From contig CAMDFJ010000014.1 in NCBI GenBank assembly GCA_945897435.1, positions 1 to 34,135 on the forward strand: a stretch of DNA of 34,135 nt. The letters are read 5' to 3'. Below are positions 25,415 through 33,453 of the stretch, one piece after another (positions within the stretch are counted from its first letter, which is position 1; each line of letters opens with the position of its first letter). This stretch comes from Candidatus Kuenenia stuttgartensis (GTDB lineage: Bacteria > Planctomycetota > Planctomycetia > Pirellulales > UBA1268). The position numbers were made by a program, and so were the translations under genes. The notes under the pieces were generated by a model, which saw nothing but the letters and a program-made list of their open reading frames with translations, made no database searches and was not told the origin of the DNA.

Positions 25415-26350
25415 TGGTTCAGCAGCATCGGCGGAGATGGAATCCGCCGGCGGGGAATCGGCAAACAGTGGATCGACCATCCGGGCCTGCGGCCGGATAG
25501 CCAGACAGCGGCTCGTCGATCGGCCCAGGTCGCGTTCGCGGAAGAAGGCATCGCCGGCGGTCGATGCCTCGTCGCCGTCGGGGCCGACCAGAAGCAGGCC
25601 CCCGGTCGGGATCATGACGCTGAACCGCAGCCGGTCGAGCGGGTGCTCCCGTTGGCCTGTCTCCATCCGAAACACGCCCTCCTCGCCGACCCAGGATCGC
25701 TCGGTCGGCCCGTGCCTGACGACGGGCGTCAGCTCGACCCGTGTTCGACCATCGGCAGCCGGGAACGACCGCAGCGAGAAGTGGGTGCTGGCGTCCCGGT
25801 AGGTTCCGCCATGCACCTGATCTCCATCGTGCTCGAGCAGCACGAGTTCGCTGACCGCGCTGCAGGCAACCAGTTCACTCGGCCGACCCGGAAGCAGACG
25901 AAGTGCTCGCCGGACCAAGGCGGGCCGCTCCGAAGGAGCGTCTGGCAGTCCGTCGTCGGGCTCGCCGCTCTTGGCATCCTGCAGCCGGGCGGAGATCTCC
26001 GTCGGCAACGGCCCGGTCACCACGCCCACCCGCAGTCCGTTGGCTGCCAGCCGGCGGCGCAGCGGGGCGTCGAGAACCTGCTCGTCAGAGAGTTTCCAGA
26101 GTTCGTCGGGGAAGGCTGGATCCTGGGCATCGCTGCGGACGAACGTCAGTTCGAGTGGGATCGTTCGCGGTGCCGGTTTCGCGAGCGACGCCGTAGAGCT
26201 CTCTTCCGCCTTCGCCAACGGCATGCCATCCGGTCCCCAGAGCACGGTCGCCGGCAGCGTGAATCTGCAGCCGCCTGCGGCTGTGGCTGCCAGCACGACC
26301 GCGGCGCACACCACAGGCATGCCGACGCGGGCTGTCGGATCTGAACGCAT
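25400..26350 (-). CDS. Predicted lipoprotein of unknown function
   Basis: 316 residues if the ATG at 26350 is used; the upstream part of the frame is Pro-rich and crosses a terminator hairpin, so it is left out. The start MRSDPTARVGMPVVCAAVVL leads to the lipobox ATAAGGC (cysteine at 28), so the protein is probably lipid anchored. The mature part includes CRFTLPATVLWGPDGMPL, IPLELTFVRSDAQDPAFPDE, LWKLSDEQVLDAPLRRRLAA, NGLRVGVVTGPLP, HFSLRSFPAADGRTRVELTP and PTGGLLLVGPDGDEASTAGD. I do not recognise a family. The segment 'LWKLSDEQVLDAPLRRRLAA' suggests helices and the rest beta strands. It probably forms an operon with the downstream SAF-domain gene. Confidence 0.8.
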   Translation of the reverse strand: MRSDPTARVGMPVVCAAVVLAATAAGGCRFTLPATVLWGPDGMPLAKAEESSTASLAKPAPRTIPLELTFVRSDAQDPAFPDELWKLSDEQVLDAPLRRRLAANGLRVGVVTGPLPTEISARLQDAKSGEPDDGLPDAPSERPALVRRALRLLPGRPSELVACSAVSELVLLEHDGDQVHGGTYRDASTHFSLRSFPAADGRTRVELTPVVRHGPTERSWVGEEGVFRMETGQREHPLDRLRFSVMIPTGGLLLVGPDGDEASTAGDAFFRERDLGRSTSRCLAIRPQARMVDPLFADSPPADSISADAAEPGRVR

Positions 26351-26445
26351 GGCCGGTACGGGTGCGGGGAAGGTGGCCGGTCGGGGCAGGGAGGGTAGAG
26401 GCGTCGGCAGGGGTGCGTCAACGCCGCGGAAAACCTCAAAAACAA

Positions 26446-26481
26446 GCGGTTTTGGCCGAACTGGCAGGTGGCCAAAACCGC
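26446..26481 (-). terminator. Intrinsic terminator of the tyrA-purL-purQ operon
   Basis: GCGGTTTTGGCC (26446-26457) and GGCCAAAACCGC (26470-26481) form a perfect 12-bp stem with a 12-base loop. Read on the minus strand the stem is followed by TTGTTTTTGAGGTTTT, a T-rich tract, as expected for a Rho-independent terminator. It lies about 240 bp after the purQ stop. Confidence 0.8.
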
Positions 26482-26524
26482 CGCAGCCTGTCGTGTTCTG
26501 GAGTAGGGGCGTCTTGCGTGGGTC

Positions 26525-26656
26525 GGGGTTGCCCGCACCCCGTCGCCGGACGTTCGCTGCGGCCATCCTGGCCTTCGCTCACTCGATGCTGACTACGCTT
26601 CGCCATCCCTGGCTCCGCTTGTCAGCAACGCCGGCTCCCGGGGTACGGGCAACCCC
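26525..26656. repeat. 132-bp element with 18-bp terminal inverted repeats
   Basis: The ends GGGGTTGCCCGCACCCCG (26525-26542) and CGGGGTACGGGCAACCCC (26639-26656) are inverted copies with a single mismatch. Inside are two imperfect direct repeats of about 25 bp around GGCCATCCTGGCC and CGCCATCCCTGGC, and an inverted pair TGCTGAC/GTCAGCA. The layout is that of a MITE or REP-type intergenic element; no coding potential or target duplication was identified. Confidence 0.65.
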
Positions 26657-26721
26657 TTCCGATATACCCGCTCCGCGCAGGAGCGAACCCCACGAGCCGA
26701 TACGCCCGCTGCGGGATCGCC

Positions 26722-27480
26722 TCAGGAGACCGACTTCACGCCGCTCTCGAAGATCGCCAGTCCCGCGCCAGTGGCGGTTGCATCGAGGTGGCCGTTCCAG
26801 GCCGGATGCTGGGTGGCGTCGATGAATCGTTCCGGATGGGGCATCAGGCCGAAGACTCGGCCACTGGCATCGCATGCCCCGGCGACGTTCGCCATGGCTC
26901 CGTTGGGATTGCCTGCCGGGCCGCCAGCGTAGCGGAGGGCAAAATGACCTGCCGCATCCAGTTCCGAGAGATCCTCGGCCGAACGGGTCACAAACCGGCC
27001 CTCGCCGTGGGCGATCGGCAGGTCGAACGACGGCTCGATTCCCTGAAGAAAAAGGCAGTTGCTCGGCCGTGCCTCGAGCTGCACCCAGCGGTCGATGAAC
27101 CTCCCGGAGCGATTGTGCGAGAGCGCCGCACGCGGCCTGCCCGCCGCGTCACCCAGCAGGAGGCCGGTCTGCAGGAGCACCTGGAAGCCGTTGCAGATAC
27201 CGAGAATCAGGCCGCCCTTGTCGCGGAACCGGAGCAGGGCGTCGCCGAGCCGAAGCCGGAGTTCGAGCGCGAAGATGCGGCCGCTGGCGATGTCGTCGCC
27301 GTAGGAGAAGCCGCCGGGAATGCAAAGGATCTGGAAGTCGTCCGCCAGCGACGGTTTCTGGGCGAAGTTCCGCACCAGCACCCGCCGGCTGATCGCGCCA
27401 GCACGTTCGAAGGCGTGGGCCGTTTCCTGGTCGCAGTTCGTGCCCGGAGCACGAAGCACCAGAGCGCGTGGTGAAAGCAT
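26722..27480 (-). CDS. purQ: FGAM synthase glutaminase subunit PurQ
   Basis: 252 residues. PurQ hydrolyses glutamine and passes ammonia to PurL for conversion of FGAR to FGAM in purine synthesis. It shows the class I glutamine amidotransferase fold: VLRAPGTNCDQETAHAFERA, ILCIPGGFSYGDDIASGRIF, the nucleophile Cys96 in GLILGICNGFQVLLQTGLL, and His215/Glu217 in LMPHPERFID. AAGGAG lies five bases before the ATG, and the start overlaps the purL stop as TGATG, so translation is coupled. It is the last gene of the operon. The length (252) is slightly longer than short PurQ proteins (about 225) and fits the form that works with a PurL of the fused type. Confidence 0.97.
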   Translation of the reverse strand: MLSPRALVLRAPGTNCDQETAHAFERAGAISRRVLVRNFAQKPSLADDFQILCIPGGFSYGDDIASGRIFALELRLRLGDALLRFRDKGGLILGICNGFQVLLQTGLLLGDAAGRPRAALSHNRSGRFIDRWVQLEARPSNCLFLQGIEPSFDLPIAHGEGRFVTRSAEDLSELDAAGHFALRYAGGPAGNPNGAMANVAGACDASGRVFGLMPHPERFIDATQHPAWNGHLDATATGAGLAIFESGVKSVS

Positions 27481-30431
27481 CAGTTCTCCTTCCCCGCGGA
27501 CCGCCAGGCCCGCGCGAGTTGTTCGACTGGAATCTCCTCGGCCGCAGTCTCCGCCTGCGTCGCGAACGAGAGGCGGTCATTGGCGGCAACCTCGCCGACA
27601 AAGGCCCATTCCAGGCCCGCCATCTGGGCTGCGAATCGGTCGGACTCCGCCGCGGGCACCTCGCAGACAAACCTTCCCGGGGTTTCGCTGAAGGCCAGGG
27701 TGAGATCGCGGGCATGGCCGTCCGCCGCGCCAATCCGGTTGGGCACCCGGCTCAGATCGAGCCGGGCTCCAATCCCTCCGCCGATCGCCATCTCGGCGAT
27801 CGCGGTCAGCAGTCCGCCGTCGGAACAGTCGTGGCAGGCCGCCACCATTCCGGCCCGCAACGCCGCGGCAACAGCCGCGAAGGTCGCCCGGATTTCGGCG
27901 GCGTTGACTACCGGCACGGTTCCCCCCGTCACGCCCCCGGCTGCCTCGAGCTGGCTGCCGGCAAGATCGTCGCGGGTGATGCCGACCACGGCCAGGCGGT
28001 TTCCCGGACGCTTGAGGTCTGGGGTGACGGACCGGCGGACATCGTCGACCTGGCCCATCGCGGTGGCGAGCAGCGTCGGCGGGATCGAGATTTCCCGGCC
28101 ACGGCCTGCCTCGTCTGTCCAGGCAAAGACGTTGTTGAGGCTGTCCTTGCCGCTCACGAACGGCGCCTCGAAGGCAACGGCGATGTCGTGGCAGGCACGG
28201 CAGGCCTCGACGAGTGTTCCCAACGAATCCTCGCGGCGGGTGTCGCCCCAGCAGAAGTTGTCGAGCAGGGCGATCCTGGCGGGGTCGGCACCGGCGGAGA
28301 TCACGTTGGCCATCGCCTCGACGATCGCCCCCGCGGCCATCTGGTAGGGGTCGAGAAAGCCGAGTCGTTGACGCAGGCCGACGCCGAGCACGATCCCCCG
28401 GTCGCGGCCGAGCGTGCCGCGGATCACCGTGCCGTCGGCCGGTCCATCACCCGGACCAAGCAGCGGTTTCACGACGCTCAATCCCTGCACCTCATGGTCG
28501 TACTGCCGGATGATCCATTCCTTACTGGCGACGTCCGGCAGTCCGAGGATCCCGAGCAGGCGAGAACCGATGCCTTCGGCCTTCGCGGGCCAGGAGGTTG
28601 GCTTCGGTGCGGGGGGCACGTGCCGCGACCGCAGCCGCTGCCGGGGTCGGCCCTCGTGGAGGAAGTGGCAGTCGAGGTCGCCGGCCACGGTCCCATGCCA
28701 GCGGAGCAGGAGCCGTCCAGAGCCGGTGAATCTGCCGATCGCCGTCACCTCGACCCCTTCCTCCTCGGCGATCCGTGCCAACTTCTCCCAGTCGGCCGCC
28801 GCCACGGCGAGCACCATCCGTTCCTGGGCCTCGGAAATCCAGATCTCGGTCGCCGAGAGGCCATCATATTTCAGCGGCACCGTCTCGAGGTCGACCGTCG
28901 CGCCGAGGGTCGCTCCCATCTCGCCCACGGCGCTCGAGAGCCCGCCGGCGCCGCAGTCGGTGATCGCGTGGAAGAGACGCTGCCGCGATGCCTCGAGCAC
29001 GAACTCGACGAGCATCTTCTCGTGGATCGGGTGGCCGATCTGCACCGACCCTCCCGACTGGCTCTCGCTGTCGCTTGAAAGCTCTTCGCTGGAGAAGGTG
29101 GCGCCGTGAATGCCGTCACGGCCCGTCCGTCCACCGGCCACGACGACGAGGTCGCCCGGTTGCACGGCCGCCTCGGCGGAGTGCCGCGGCATGATGCCGA
29201 CGGTTCCACAGAAGACGAGCGGGTTGCAGGTGTAGCCGGGATCGAAGGCGACAGCTCCGGCGATCGTGGGAATGCCCATCCGGTTGCCGTAGTCGCGGAC
29301 GCCGGCGACCACGCCGGAAAGGAGCCGGCGGGGATGGATCACACCCGGTGGCAGCCCGCTCGCGGGCGTGTCGGGCGGACCGACGCAGAACACATCGAGG
29401 TTCGCGATCGGCTTGGCACCGAGCCCGGTGCCGAGAACGTCGCGGATCACGCCACCGAGTCCCGTGGCGGCGCCACCGTAGGGCTCGATCGCCGAGGGGT
29501 GATTGTGGGTTTCGACCTTGACGCAGATGTCGTGGTCGCCATCGAACCGCACCACGCCGGAGTTGTCGCGGAACACGCTCACGCACCAATCGCGGCTGCC
29601 GAGCGACTGGCGGATCTTTCGCGTGGCGGCGAAGACCGTCTCCTTGAGGAGATTGTCGTATGAATGGGGGCCGTCGGGGCCGAGGTGATCGACGGGGCTG
29701 CCCAGGGTTTTATGACAGCAGTGCTCGCTCCAGGTCTGGGCGATGGTCTCGAGTTCGATCTCCAGCGGATCGCGGCCGAGCGCGAGGAAGTGATCCCGGA
29801 CGGCGGTCAGTTCAGCTGCCGTGAGCGCCAGGCACATTTCGCGGCTGAGCCTCACGAGCGCCGCGTCGTCGAGCCCCTGCAGCGACACCGACCGCGATTC
29901 GAACGGCCAGGGACGTCCGCCGCCGAGCGTGTCGATCGCGAGCGGACCGACGACGACGTCGTGGATGGCCTCGCTGGCAAGGAGCTTCCAGGCCAGACGC
30001 TGGACCTCGTCCGCGCCGAGCGCGGGCAGCCAGTATTTACGGAGACTGCGAACCGCCGTCGGCTCGATTCCGAGCAGTCGCATGGCGTCGAGAGCGGTCT
30101 GGGCCGCCGGATCGGTCACTCCCGGCCGGGGCAGCACGTGGAGCACGTTCGGCAGGCCGTCGGGCCCGGCGAGCAGGCCGGGGTCGGCCGACTCCGCGAC
30201 CACGAACGATTCGGTGACCGGGTTGGTGAGCAGCATCGCTGCCGCCCGCTCGGCGTCGGCGCGGGTGAGCGGACCCTCGATCAGCCAGCCGGTCACCGTT
30301 TTCGCATGGCTGCAGCCGGTGATGCCAAGCTCCGCGGCACCCGCCACGAGGCCGCGGGCGGCGTGATCGGCATCACTGTCGAGCAGGTGGACGTCAACTT
30401 CCCAGAGCATCGCGTTCTTTTCCCAGAGCAT
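27480..30431 (-). CDS. purL: FGAM synthase PurL with two fused PurS-like domains
   Basis: 983 residues from ATG at 30431, chosen because AAGGA lies eight bases upstream; ATG at 30440 or 30410 (976 residues) are alternatives. Residues about 8-80 (MLWEVDVHLLDSDADHAARG, GWLIEGPLTRADAERAAAML, LTNPVTESFVV) and about 90-160 (VLHVLPRPGVTDPAAQTALD, AMRLLGIEPTAVRSLRKYW) are tandem PurS-like units, like the PurS-dimer-like N-domain of large PurL. The catalytic part has QTWSEHCCHKT, VKVETHNHPSAIEPYGGAAT, GLGGVIRDVLGTG, DYGNRMGIPTIAGAV, GGRTGRDGIHGATFSS, ITDCGAGGLSSAVGEMG and APFVSGKDSLNN. The glutaminase is separate (purQ). The 5' end overlaps tyrA by 38 bp and includes a tandem duplication. Confidence 0.96.
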   Translation of the reverse strand: MLWEKNAMLWEVDVHLLDSDADHAARGLVAGAAELGITGCSHAKTVTGWLIEGPLTRADAERAAAMLLTNPVTESFVVAESADPGLLAGPDGLPNVLHVLPRPGVTDPAAQTALDAMRLLGIEPTAVRSLRKYWLPALGADEVQRLAWKLLASEAIHDVVVGPLAIDTLGGGRPWPFESRSVSLQGLDDAALVRLSREMCLALTAAELTAVRDHFLALGRDPLEIELETIAQTWSEHCCHKTLGSPVDHLGPDGPHSYDNLLKETVFAATRKIRQSLGSRDWCVSVFRDNSGVVRFDGDHDICVKVETHNHPSAIEPYGGAATGLGGVIRDVLGTGLGAKPIANLDVFCVGPPDTPASGLPPGVIHPRRLLSGVVAGVRDYGNRMGIPTIAGAVAFDPGYTCNPLVFCGTVGIMPRHSAEAAVQPGDLVVVAGGRTGRDGIHGATFSSEELSSDSESQSGGSVQIGHPIHEKMLVEFVLEASRQRLFHAITDCGAGGLSSAVGEMGATLGATVDLETVPLKYDGLSATEIWISEAQERMVLAVAAADWEKLARIAEEEGVEVTAIGRFTGSGRLLLRWHGTVAGDLDCHFLHEGRPRQRLRSRHVPPAPKPTSWPAKAEGIGSRLLGILGLPDVASKEWIIRQYDHEVQGLSVVKPLLGPGDGPADGTVIRGTLGRDRGIVLGVGLRQRLGFLDPYQMAAGAIVEAMANVISAGADPARIALLDNFCWGDTRREDSLGTLVEACRACHDIAVAFEAPFVSGKDSLNNVFAWTDEAGRGREISIPPTLLATAMGQVDDVRRSVTPDLKRPGNRLAVVGITRDDLAGSQLEAAGGVTGGTVPVVNAAEIRATFAAVAAALRAGMVAACHDCSDGGLLTAIAEMAIGGGIGARLDLSRVPNRIGAADGHARDLTLAFSETPGRFVCEVPAAESDRFAAQMAGLEWAFVGEVAANDRLSFATQAETAAEEIPVEQLARAWRSAGKEN

Positions 30432-31323
30432 CGCGTTCATCCTTGGCGCGTTGGAGCAGAGCGACGAGTTTGCGGCGATCCCCCTTCGCAATGGCAGAGA
30501 GCATTTTTTCGGTGACGGTCGTGATTCGCGAGACCGCGGAGGCGACACCGGCGGCGTTGTCGAGGAGGATGTCGGCCCAGAGCCCCGGGTCGCCGGCTGC
30601 AATCCGGGTGGTGTCCCGCCATCCGCCGGCTGTGAACTGCCGCGCCGAAGCAGGTGTGGCCGCGGCGATCGCGGCGGCCAGCAGGTGTGGCGCGTGGCTC
30701 GTCATGGCGAGCATCCGATCATGGTCTCGCGGGGGCATCGTCACCACGTTTGCGCCGAGCGAGGCCCAGAAACCGGCCACCTCCTCGATGTCGGCTTCGG
30801 GGGTCGTTGCTGCGGGCGTGACGACGGCGACCCGCCCGTCGAACAGATCGGCCGTGGCCGCAGTAGGACCGCGACGATGGCTGCCGGCGATCGGATGCGC
30901 TCCAACGAACCGGCCCCTTCTCGAGCGGCGGCGTTTTTCCCAGGCCGAGACGATCGAGGCCTTCGTGCTGCCCGCGTCGGTGATCAGCGTGCCTGGTCGG
31001 ACCGCCTTGTCGATCGCGTCGAGCAGGCCGGGGATCGCCCCCACGCCGCTGGCGACGAGGACGATCTCGGCTTCCGCCACGCCCGCGGCGAGATCGAGGG
31101 TCGTCCGTGTGACCGCCCCCGCCCGCTTCGCCTCGGCTAGAGAGGCCGCCGATCTACCGATGCCGATCACCTCGCTGGCCAGTCGGCGGGCGACGAGGGC
31201 GAGGCCCACCGAGCCGCCGATCAGGCCGACTCCGACGATCGCCACCGTCGGCCACTGCCGTGGTGTTCGCCGGATGGATGCGGCTTGTGTCTGGGAGCCG
31301 GATGTGGTTCGTCCTGCACGCAT
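30394..31323 (-). CDS. tyrA: Prephenate dehydrogenase TyrA
   Basis: 309 residues. TyrA oxidatively decarboxylates prephenate (or arogenate) for tyrosine synthesis. It has the nucleotide-binding VAIVGVGLIGGSVGLALVAR, VASGVGAIPGLLDAI, ITDAGSTKASIVSAWEKRR, FVGAHPIAGSHRRGP, PPRDHDRMLAMTSHAPHLLA and the helical-domain motif GGWRDTTRIAAGDPGLWADI. No ACT domain or chorismate-mutase domain is fused, so feedback control is not visible. The C-terminus KDERDALGKERDALGS ends in a tandem copy caused by the 21-bp duplication shared with purL. It is the first gene of the operon with purL and purQ and diverges from the GspF-like gene across 67 bp. Confidence 0.96.
   Translation of the reverse strand: MRAGRTTSGSQTQAASIRRTPRQWPTVAIVGVGLIGGSVGLALVARRLASEVIGIGRSAASLAEAKRAGAVTRTTLDLAAGVAEAEIVLVASGVGAIPGLLDAIDKAVRPGTLITDAGSTKASIVSAWEKRRRSRRGRFVGAHPIAGSHRRGPTAATADLFDGRVAVVTPAATTPEADIEEVAGFWASLGANVVTMPPRDHDRMLAMTSHAPHLLAAAIAAATPASARQFTAGGWRDTTRIAAGDPGLWADILLDNAAGVASAVSRITTVTEKMLSAIAKGDRRKLVALLQRAKDERDALGKERDALGS
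30399..30438. repeat. 21-bp tandem duplication spanning tyrA end and purL start
   Basis: TTCCCAGAGCATCGCGTTC occurs at 30399-30417 and again at 30420-30438, a period of 21 bp, seven codons. On the minus strand it duplicates ERDALGK at the end of TyrA and NAMLWEK at the start of PurL, in frame for both genes, and it creates a second purL ATG. Confidence 0.95.
30440..30444 (-). promoter_or_regulatory. Ribosome binding site for purL inside tyrA
   Basis: AAGGA on the minus strand is eight bases before the ATG at 30431, the copy of the duplicated start nearest to it. The second copy of the start (30410) has no ribosome site of its own at good spacing, and the ATG at 30440 overlaps the site. Confidence 0.6.
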
Positions 31324-31390
31324 GGCGGGTTTTTACCACATGATGAACCCATGTGTTAGAAGAGGGTCGAGACAACAGGCAGGTGCGATC

Positions 31391-32422
31391 ATGTTCGGCG
31401 GACAGGCGATGCCAAGGGCGGTTCTGGCGGAGATGCTCGGCCGGCTGGCGACCTCGCTTTCGGCGGGGATCGACCTGCGGAGGGCCTGGTCTGCGGAGGC
31501 TGGCCGCATGCCCCGAAGATGGCGGTCCAGGATGGAGCAGGTTGCCCGGGGGCTTGCCACCGGTGAACCGCTTGCCGATGCGATGGGCCGTGCCGGCGGC
31601 GCCTTTCCACCAGTCGTCCTCGGCATGATCGCGGTTGGTGATGCGACGGGCCATGAAGCAGAAACGCTTCGCGAAGTCTCCGAGATGCTGCGGGCAGGTG
31701 TTCGCTCGACGCGGGAACTCGTTCGCAGCCTCGTCGGACCCGCGTTCCAGCTGGCAGCGGCCGTGGCGGTCGTGGGGCTGTTGATTCTGATCGCCGGATT
31801 CATCCGCGATGGAGAGGATCGGCCCGTCGACATCCTTGGGATCGGACTCTCGGGTCTGTCCGGACTGCTGACCTATCTCGCGGCCGTCGCCGCCAGCCTC
31901 GCGGTGCTGGCCGTGGCAGGAAAACTGCTGCTGGGCAGTTGGCGGCGGCATGGACTGGCCCGATGGCTCGCGGCCGTGGTGCCGGTTGTAGGGCCCGCAG
32001 CCCGCGCGGCAGAGGCCGCCGCATGGTGTCGGGCCGCCTCGCTTTCGAGCGGCGCAGGACTCCCGGCGGGCAGGCTCGTGTCGCTGGCATCGGCGGCCGC
32101 TCCCGGAATTTCGATCGACCCGGCCGCTCTCGAGGAGCGACTCCGCAACGGTGCTTCGCTGGCCGACGCCCTGGCAGCCACGGCACGTCTGCCGCGGAGG
32201 GTGCTCGAGGCGATCGACGTCGGCGAACTCACGGGCAACACCGCCGAGGTGCTCTCGCGACTTGCCGAAGACTGCGACGAGGAGGCTCGGCAGGGGTTTT
32301 CAGCCGCAGCGCGGGGCGTCGGCTTCATCGTTTGGGGGCTGGTTGCCGGTCTGATCGCCCTTGTGGTCTACCGGATTTTCTCGTTCTATCTGGGAATGCT
32401 GCAGGACGCCCTGCGGATCTGA
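31391..32422 (+). CDS. Orphan GspF/PilC-like inner-membrane protein
   Basis: 343 residues from ATG at 31391. Two T2SSF-type cytoplasmic helical domains are seen: first about 10-115 (EMLGRLATSLSAGIDLRRAW, RMEQVARGLATGEPLADAMG, VVLGMIAVGDATGHEAETLR), second about 195-305 (AAWCRAASLSSGAGLPAGRL, LRNGASLADALAATARLPRR, IDVGELTGNTAEVLSRLAED). Membrane helices lie at about 118-137, 157-178 and 310-338, the usual topology. The protein is shorter than classic GspF (about 400). No secretion ATPase, pilin or pseudopilin gene is adjacent. In a pilus or type II system it would be the platform protein; its partners must lie elsewhere. The frame is open far upstream, opposite tyrA, but that is antisense shadow. 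Confidence 0.88.
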   Translation: MFGGQAMPRAVLAEMLGRLATSLSAGIDLRRAWSAEAGRMPRRWRSRMEQVARGLATGEPLADAMGRAGGAFPPVVLGMIAVGDATGHEAETLREVSEMLRAGVRSTRELVRSLVGPAFQLAAAVAVVGLLILIAGFIRDGEDRPVDILGIGLSGLSGLLTYLAAVAASLAVLAVAGKLLLGSWRRHGLARWLAAVVPVVGPAARAAEAAAWCRAASLSSGAGLPAGRLVSLASAAAPGISIDPAALEERLRNGASLADALAATARLPRRVLEAIDVGELTGNTAEVLSRLAEDCDEEARQGFSAAARGVGFIVWGLVAGLIALVVYRIFSFYLGMLQDALRI

Positions 32423-32522
32423 CAGTATCCCTGGATCTGGGACTTCCGTGGGAAGAGTCATCGCTGGCCTTTTTCCAGTTGGCAGAGCGGTACAAGGTCG
32501 CTTCGAGGAGTCAGGCTTCGCC

Positions 32523-33452
32523 ATGCGAGTTTCACGGGTAGCGATCGAGACAGTTCTTCTCTGGACGCTGGCAGGCGTCGCCTCCGCCGCCGATCCACAG
32601 ACCGGTCCACCGAAGACCCAGCAGGAGTTGATGGCCGAACGCGGGTTCGTCCGCTTCAGGGGGAGTTGGCGGACGGTTCAGGAGATCGAACTCATCGAGC
32701 GGGCGGAGAAGCGGACGATCGCACAGAAGGAATGGAACGGCAGGCTGGAGCGGCTGCGGAAGGGGCTCGATCAGCCTGCGGCCGGCCAGACGGCCGCCGA
32801 GGAGATTCGCGAGATCGCCGATCCAATGGCGGTTCCGGCCCTCGCCGCCGCACTCGCCCAGGAGCCGGTTTTCGCCGCCAGAAACCTCTACGTCGAGGCG
32901 CTCTCCCGAATCCGCTCGGCGGAGGCGCAGACGGTACTCGCCGTCGTGGCGGTCGATCACGCCGACGAGGAGACCCGGATCGCAGCCGCAGAGCGGCTCA
33001 TGGCCGGGGGTTCGCTGGCCGTGCTTCCCTCGATCGCCGCGGCGCTCCGGGATGCCGACAATGCCCGAATCAATCGGTCTGCAGAGGCGATCGGTAGGCT
33101 CGTGCAGCCTGCCCGCGATCAGGATTCTTCGGCCTCGGCTGTCGAGCCCGCACCAGACCAATTCCCGTTCTGGCTCCTCTCTGGCCTGATCGAGGCGCTC
33201 GAAACCGAACATATGGTGACGGAGGGGGATGGCAGGCCCGAGGGTTCGACGACGGCCACCTTCACACCCTCAGCGGGCGGGCTCTCGATGGGCGGCGGGG
33301 CGAAGCGGGTTCGACGGCGGTTCCGCAACGACGCCGTGCTCGAAACGCTCGTCACCCTGACCAACGTGAACTTCGAGTGGGACGTCGCCGCCTGGAAGGC
33401 CTGGCTCGCCGCCCGCCAGAATCCGGTCGACTACGATCCGCGGCGCGGCTGA
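32523..33452 (+). CDS. Exported HEAT-repeat protein
   Basis: 309 residues from ATG at 32523; the upstream part of the open frame is dropped, as a signal peptide begins here (MRVSRVAIETVLLWTLAGVA, cleaved after SAA). GAGGAG lies 12 bases upstream. The mature N-terminus TQQELMAERGFVRFRGSWRT, VQEIELIERAEKRT is a segment that planctomycete exported proteins often carry. Helical repeats follow at about 90-200 (IREIADPMAVPALAAALAQE, AARNLYVEALSRIRSAEAQT, ETRIAAAERLMAGGSLAVLP). A flexible part (GSTTATFTPSAGGLSMGGG) precedes the conserved-looking end (NFEWDVAAWKAWLAARQNPV). There is no catalytic motif; a scaffold role is inferred. It is convergent with the last gene, one base apart. Confidence 0.85.
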   Translation: MRVSRVAIETVLLWTLAGVASAADPQTGPPKTQQELMAERGFVRFRGSWRTVQEIELIERAEKRTIAQKEWNGRLERLRKGLDQPAAGQTAAEEIREIADPMAVPALAAALAQEPVFAARNLYVEALSRIRSAEAQTVLAVVAVDHADEETRIAAAERLMAGGSLAVLPSIAAALRDADNARINRSAEAIGRLVQPARDQDSSASAVEPAPDQFPFWLLSGLIEALETEHMVTEGDGRPEGSTTATFTPSAGGLSMGGGAKRVRRRFRNDAVLETLVTLTNVNFEWDVAAWKAWLAARQNPVDYDPRRG

Positions 33453-33453
33453 G

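Larger units (their letters stand above)
26351..26721. other. 371-bp non-coding stretch between purQ and lipoprotein gene
   Basis: It holds a strong purQ terminator (26446-26481), a 132-bp element with terminal inverted repeats (26525-26656) and a small hairpin CGCTCC-GCGCA-GGAGCG (near 26670-26686). The part closest to 26350 should contain the promoter of the lipoprotein gene; no clear -35/-10 pair was found. Confidence 0.6.

Noticed and set aside
24830-26344. Plus-strand frame of 504 codons crossing the SAF and lipoprotein genes
   Set aside because: It spans two well-formed minus-strand genes and their spacer and has no protein-like motifs.
27468-29078. Plus-strand frame of 536 codons opposite purL
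   Set aside because: Shadow of purL; no start signal or domain.
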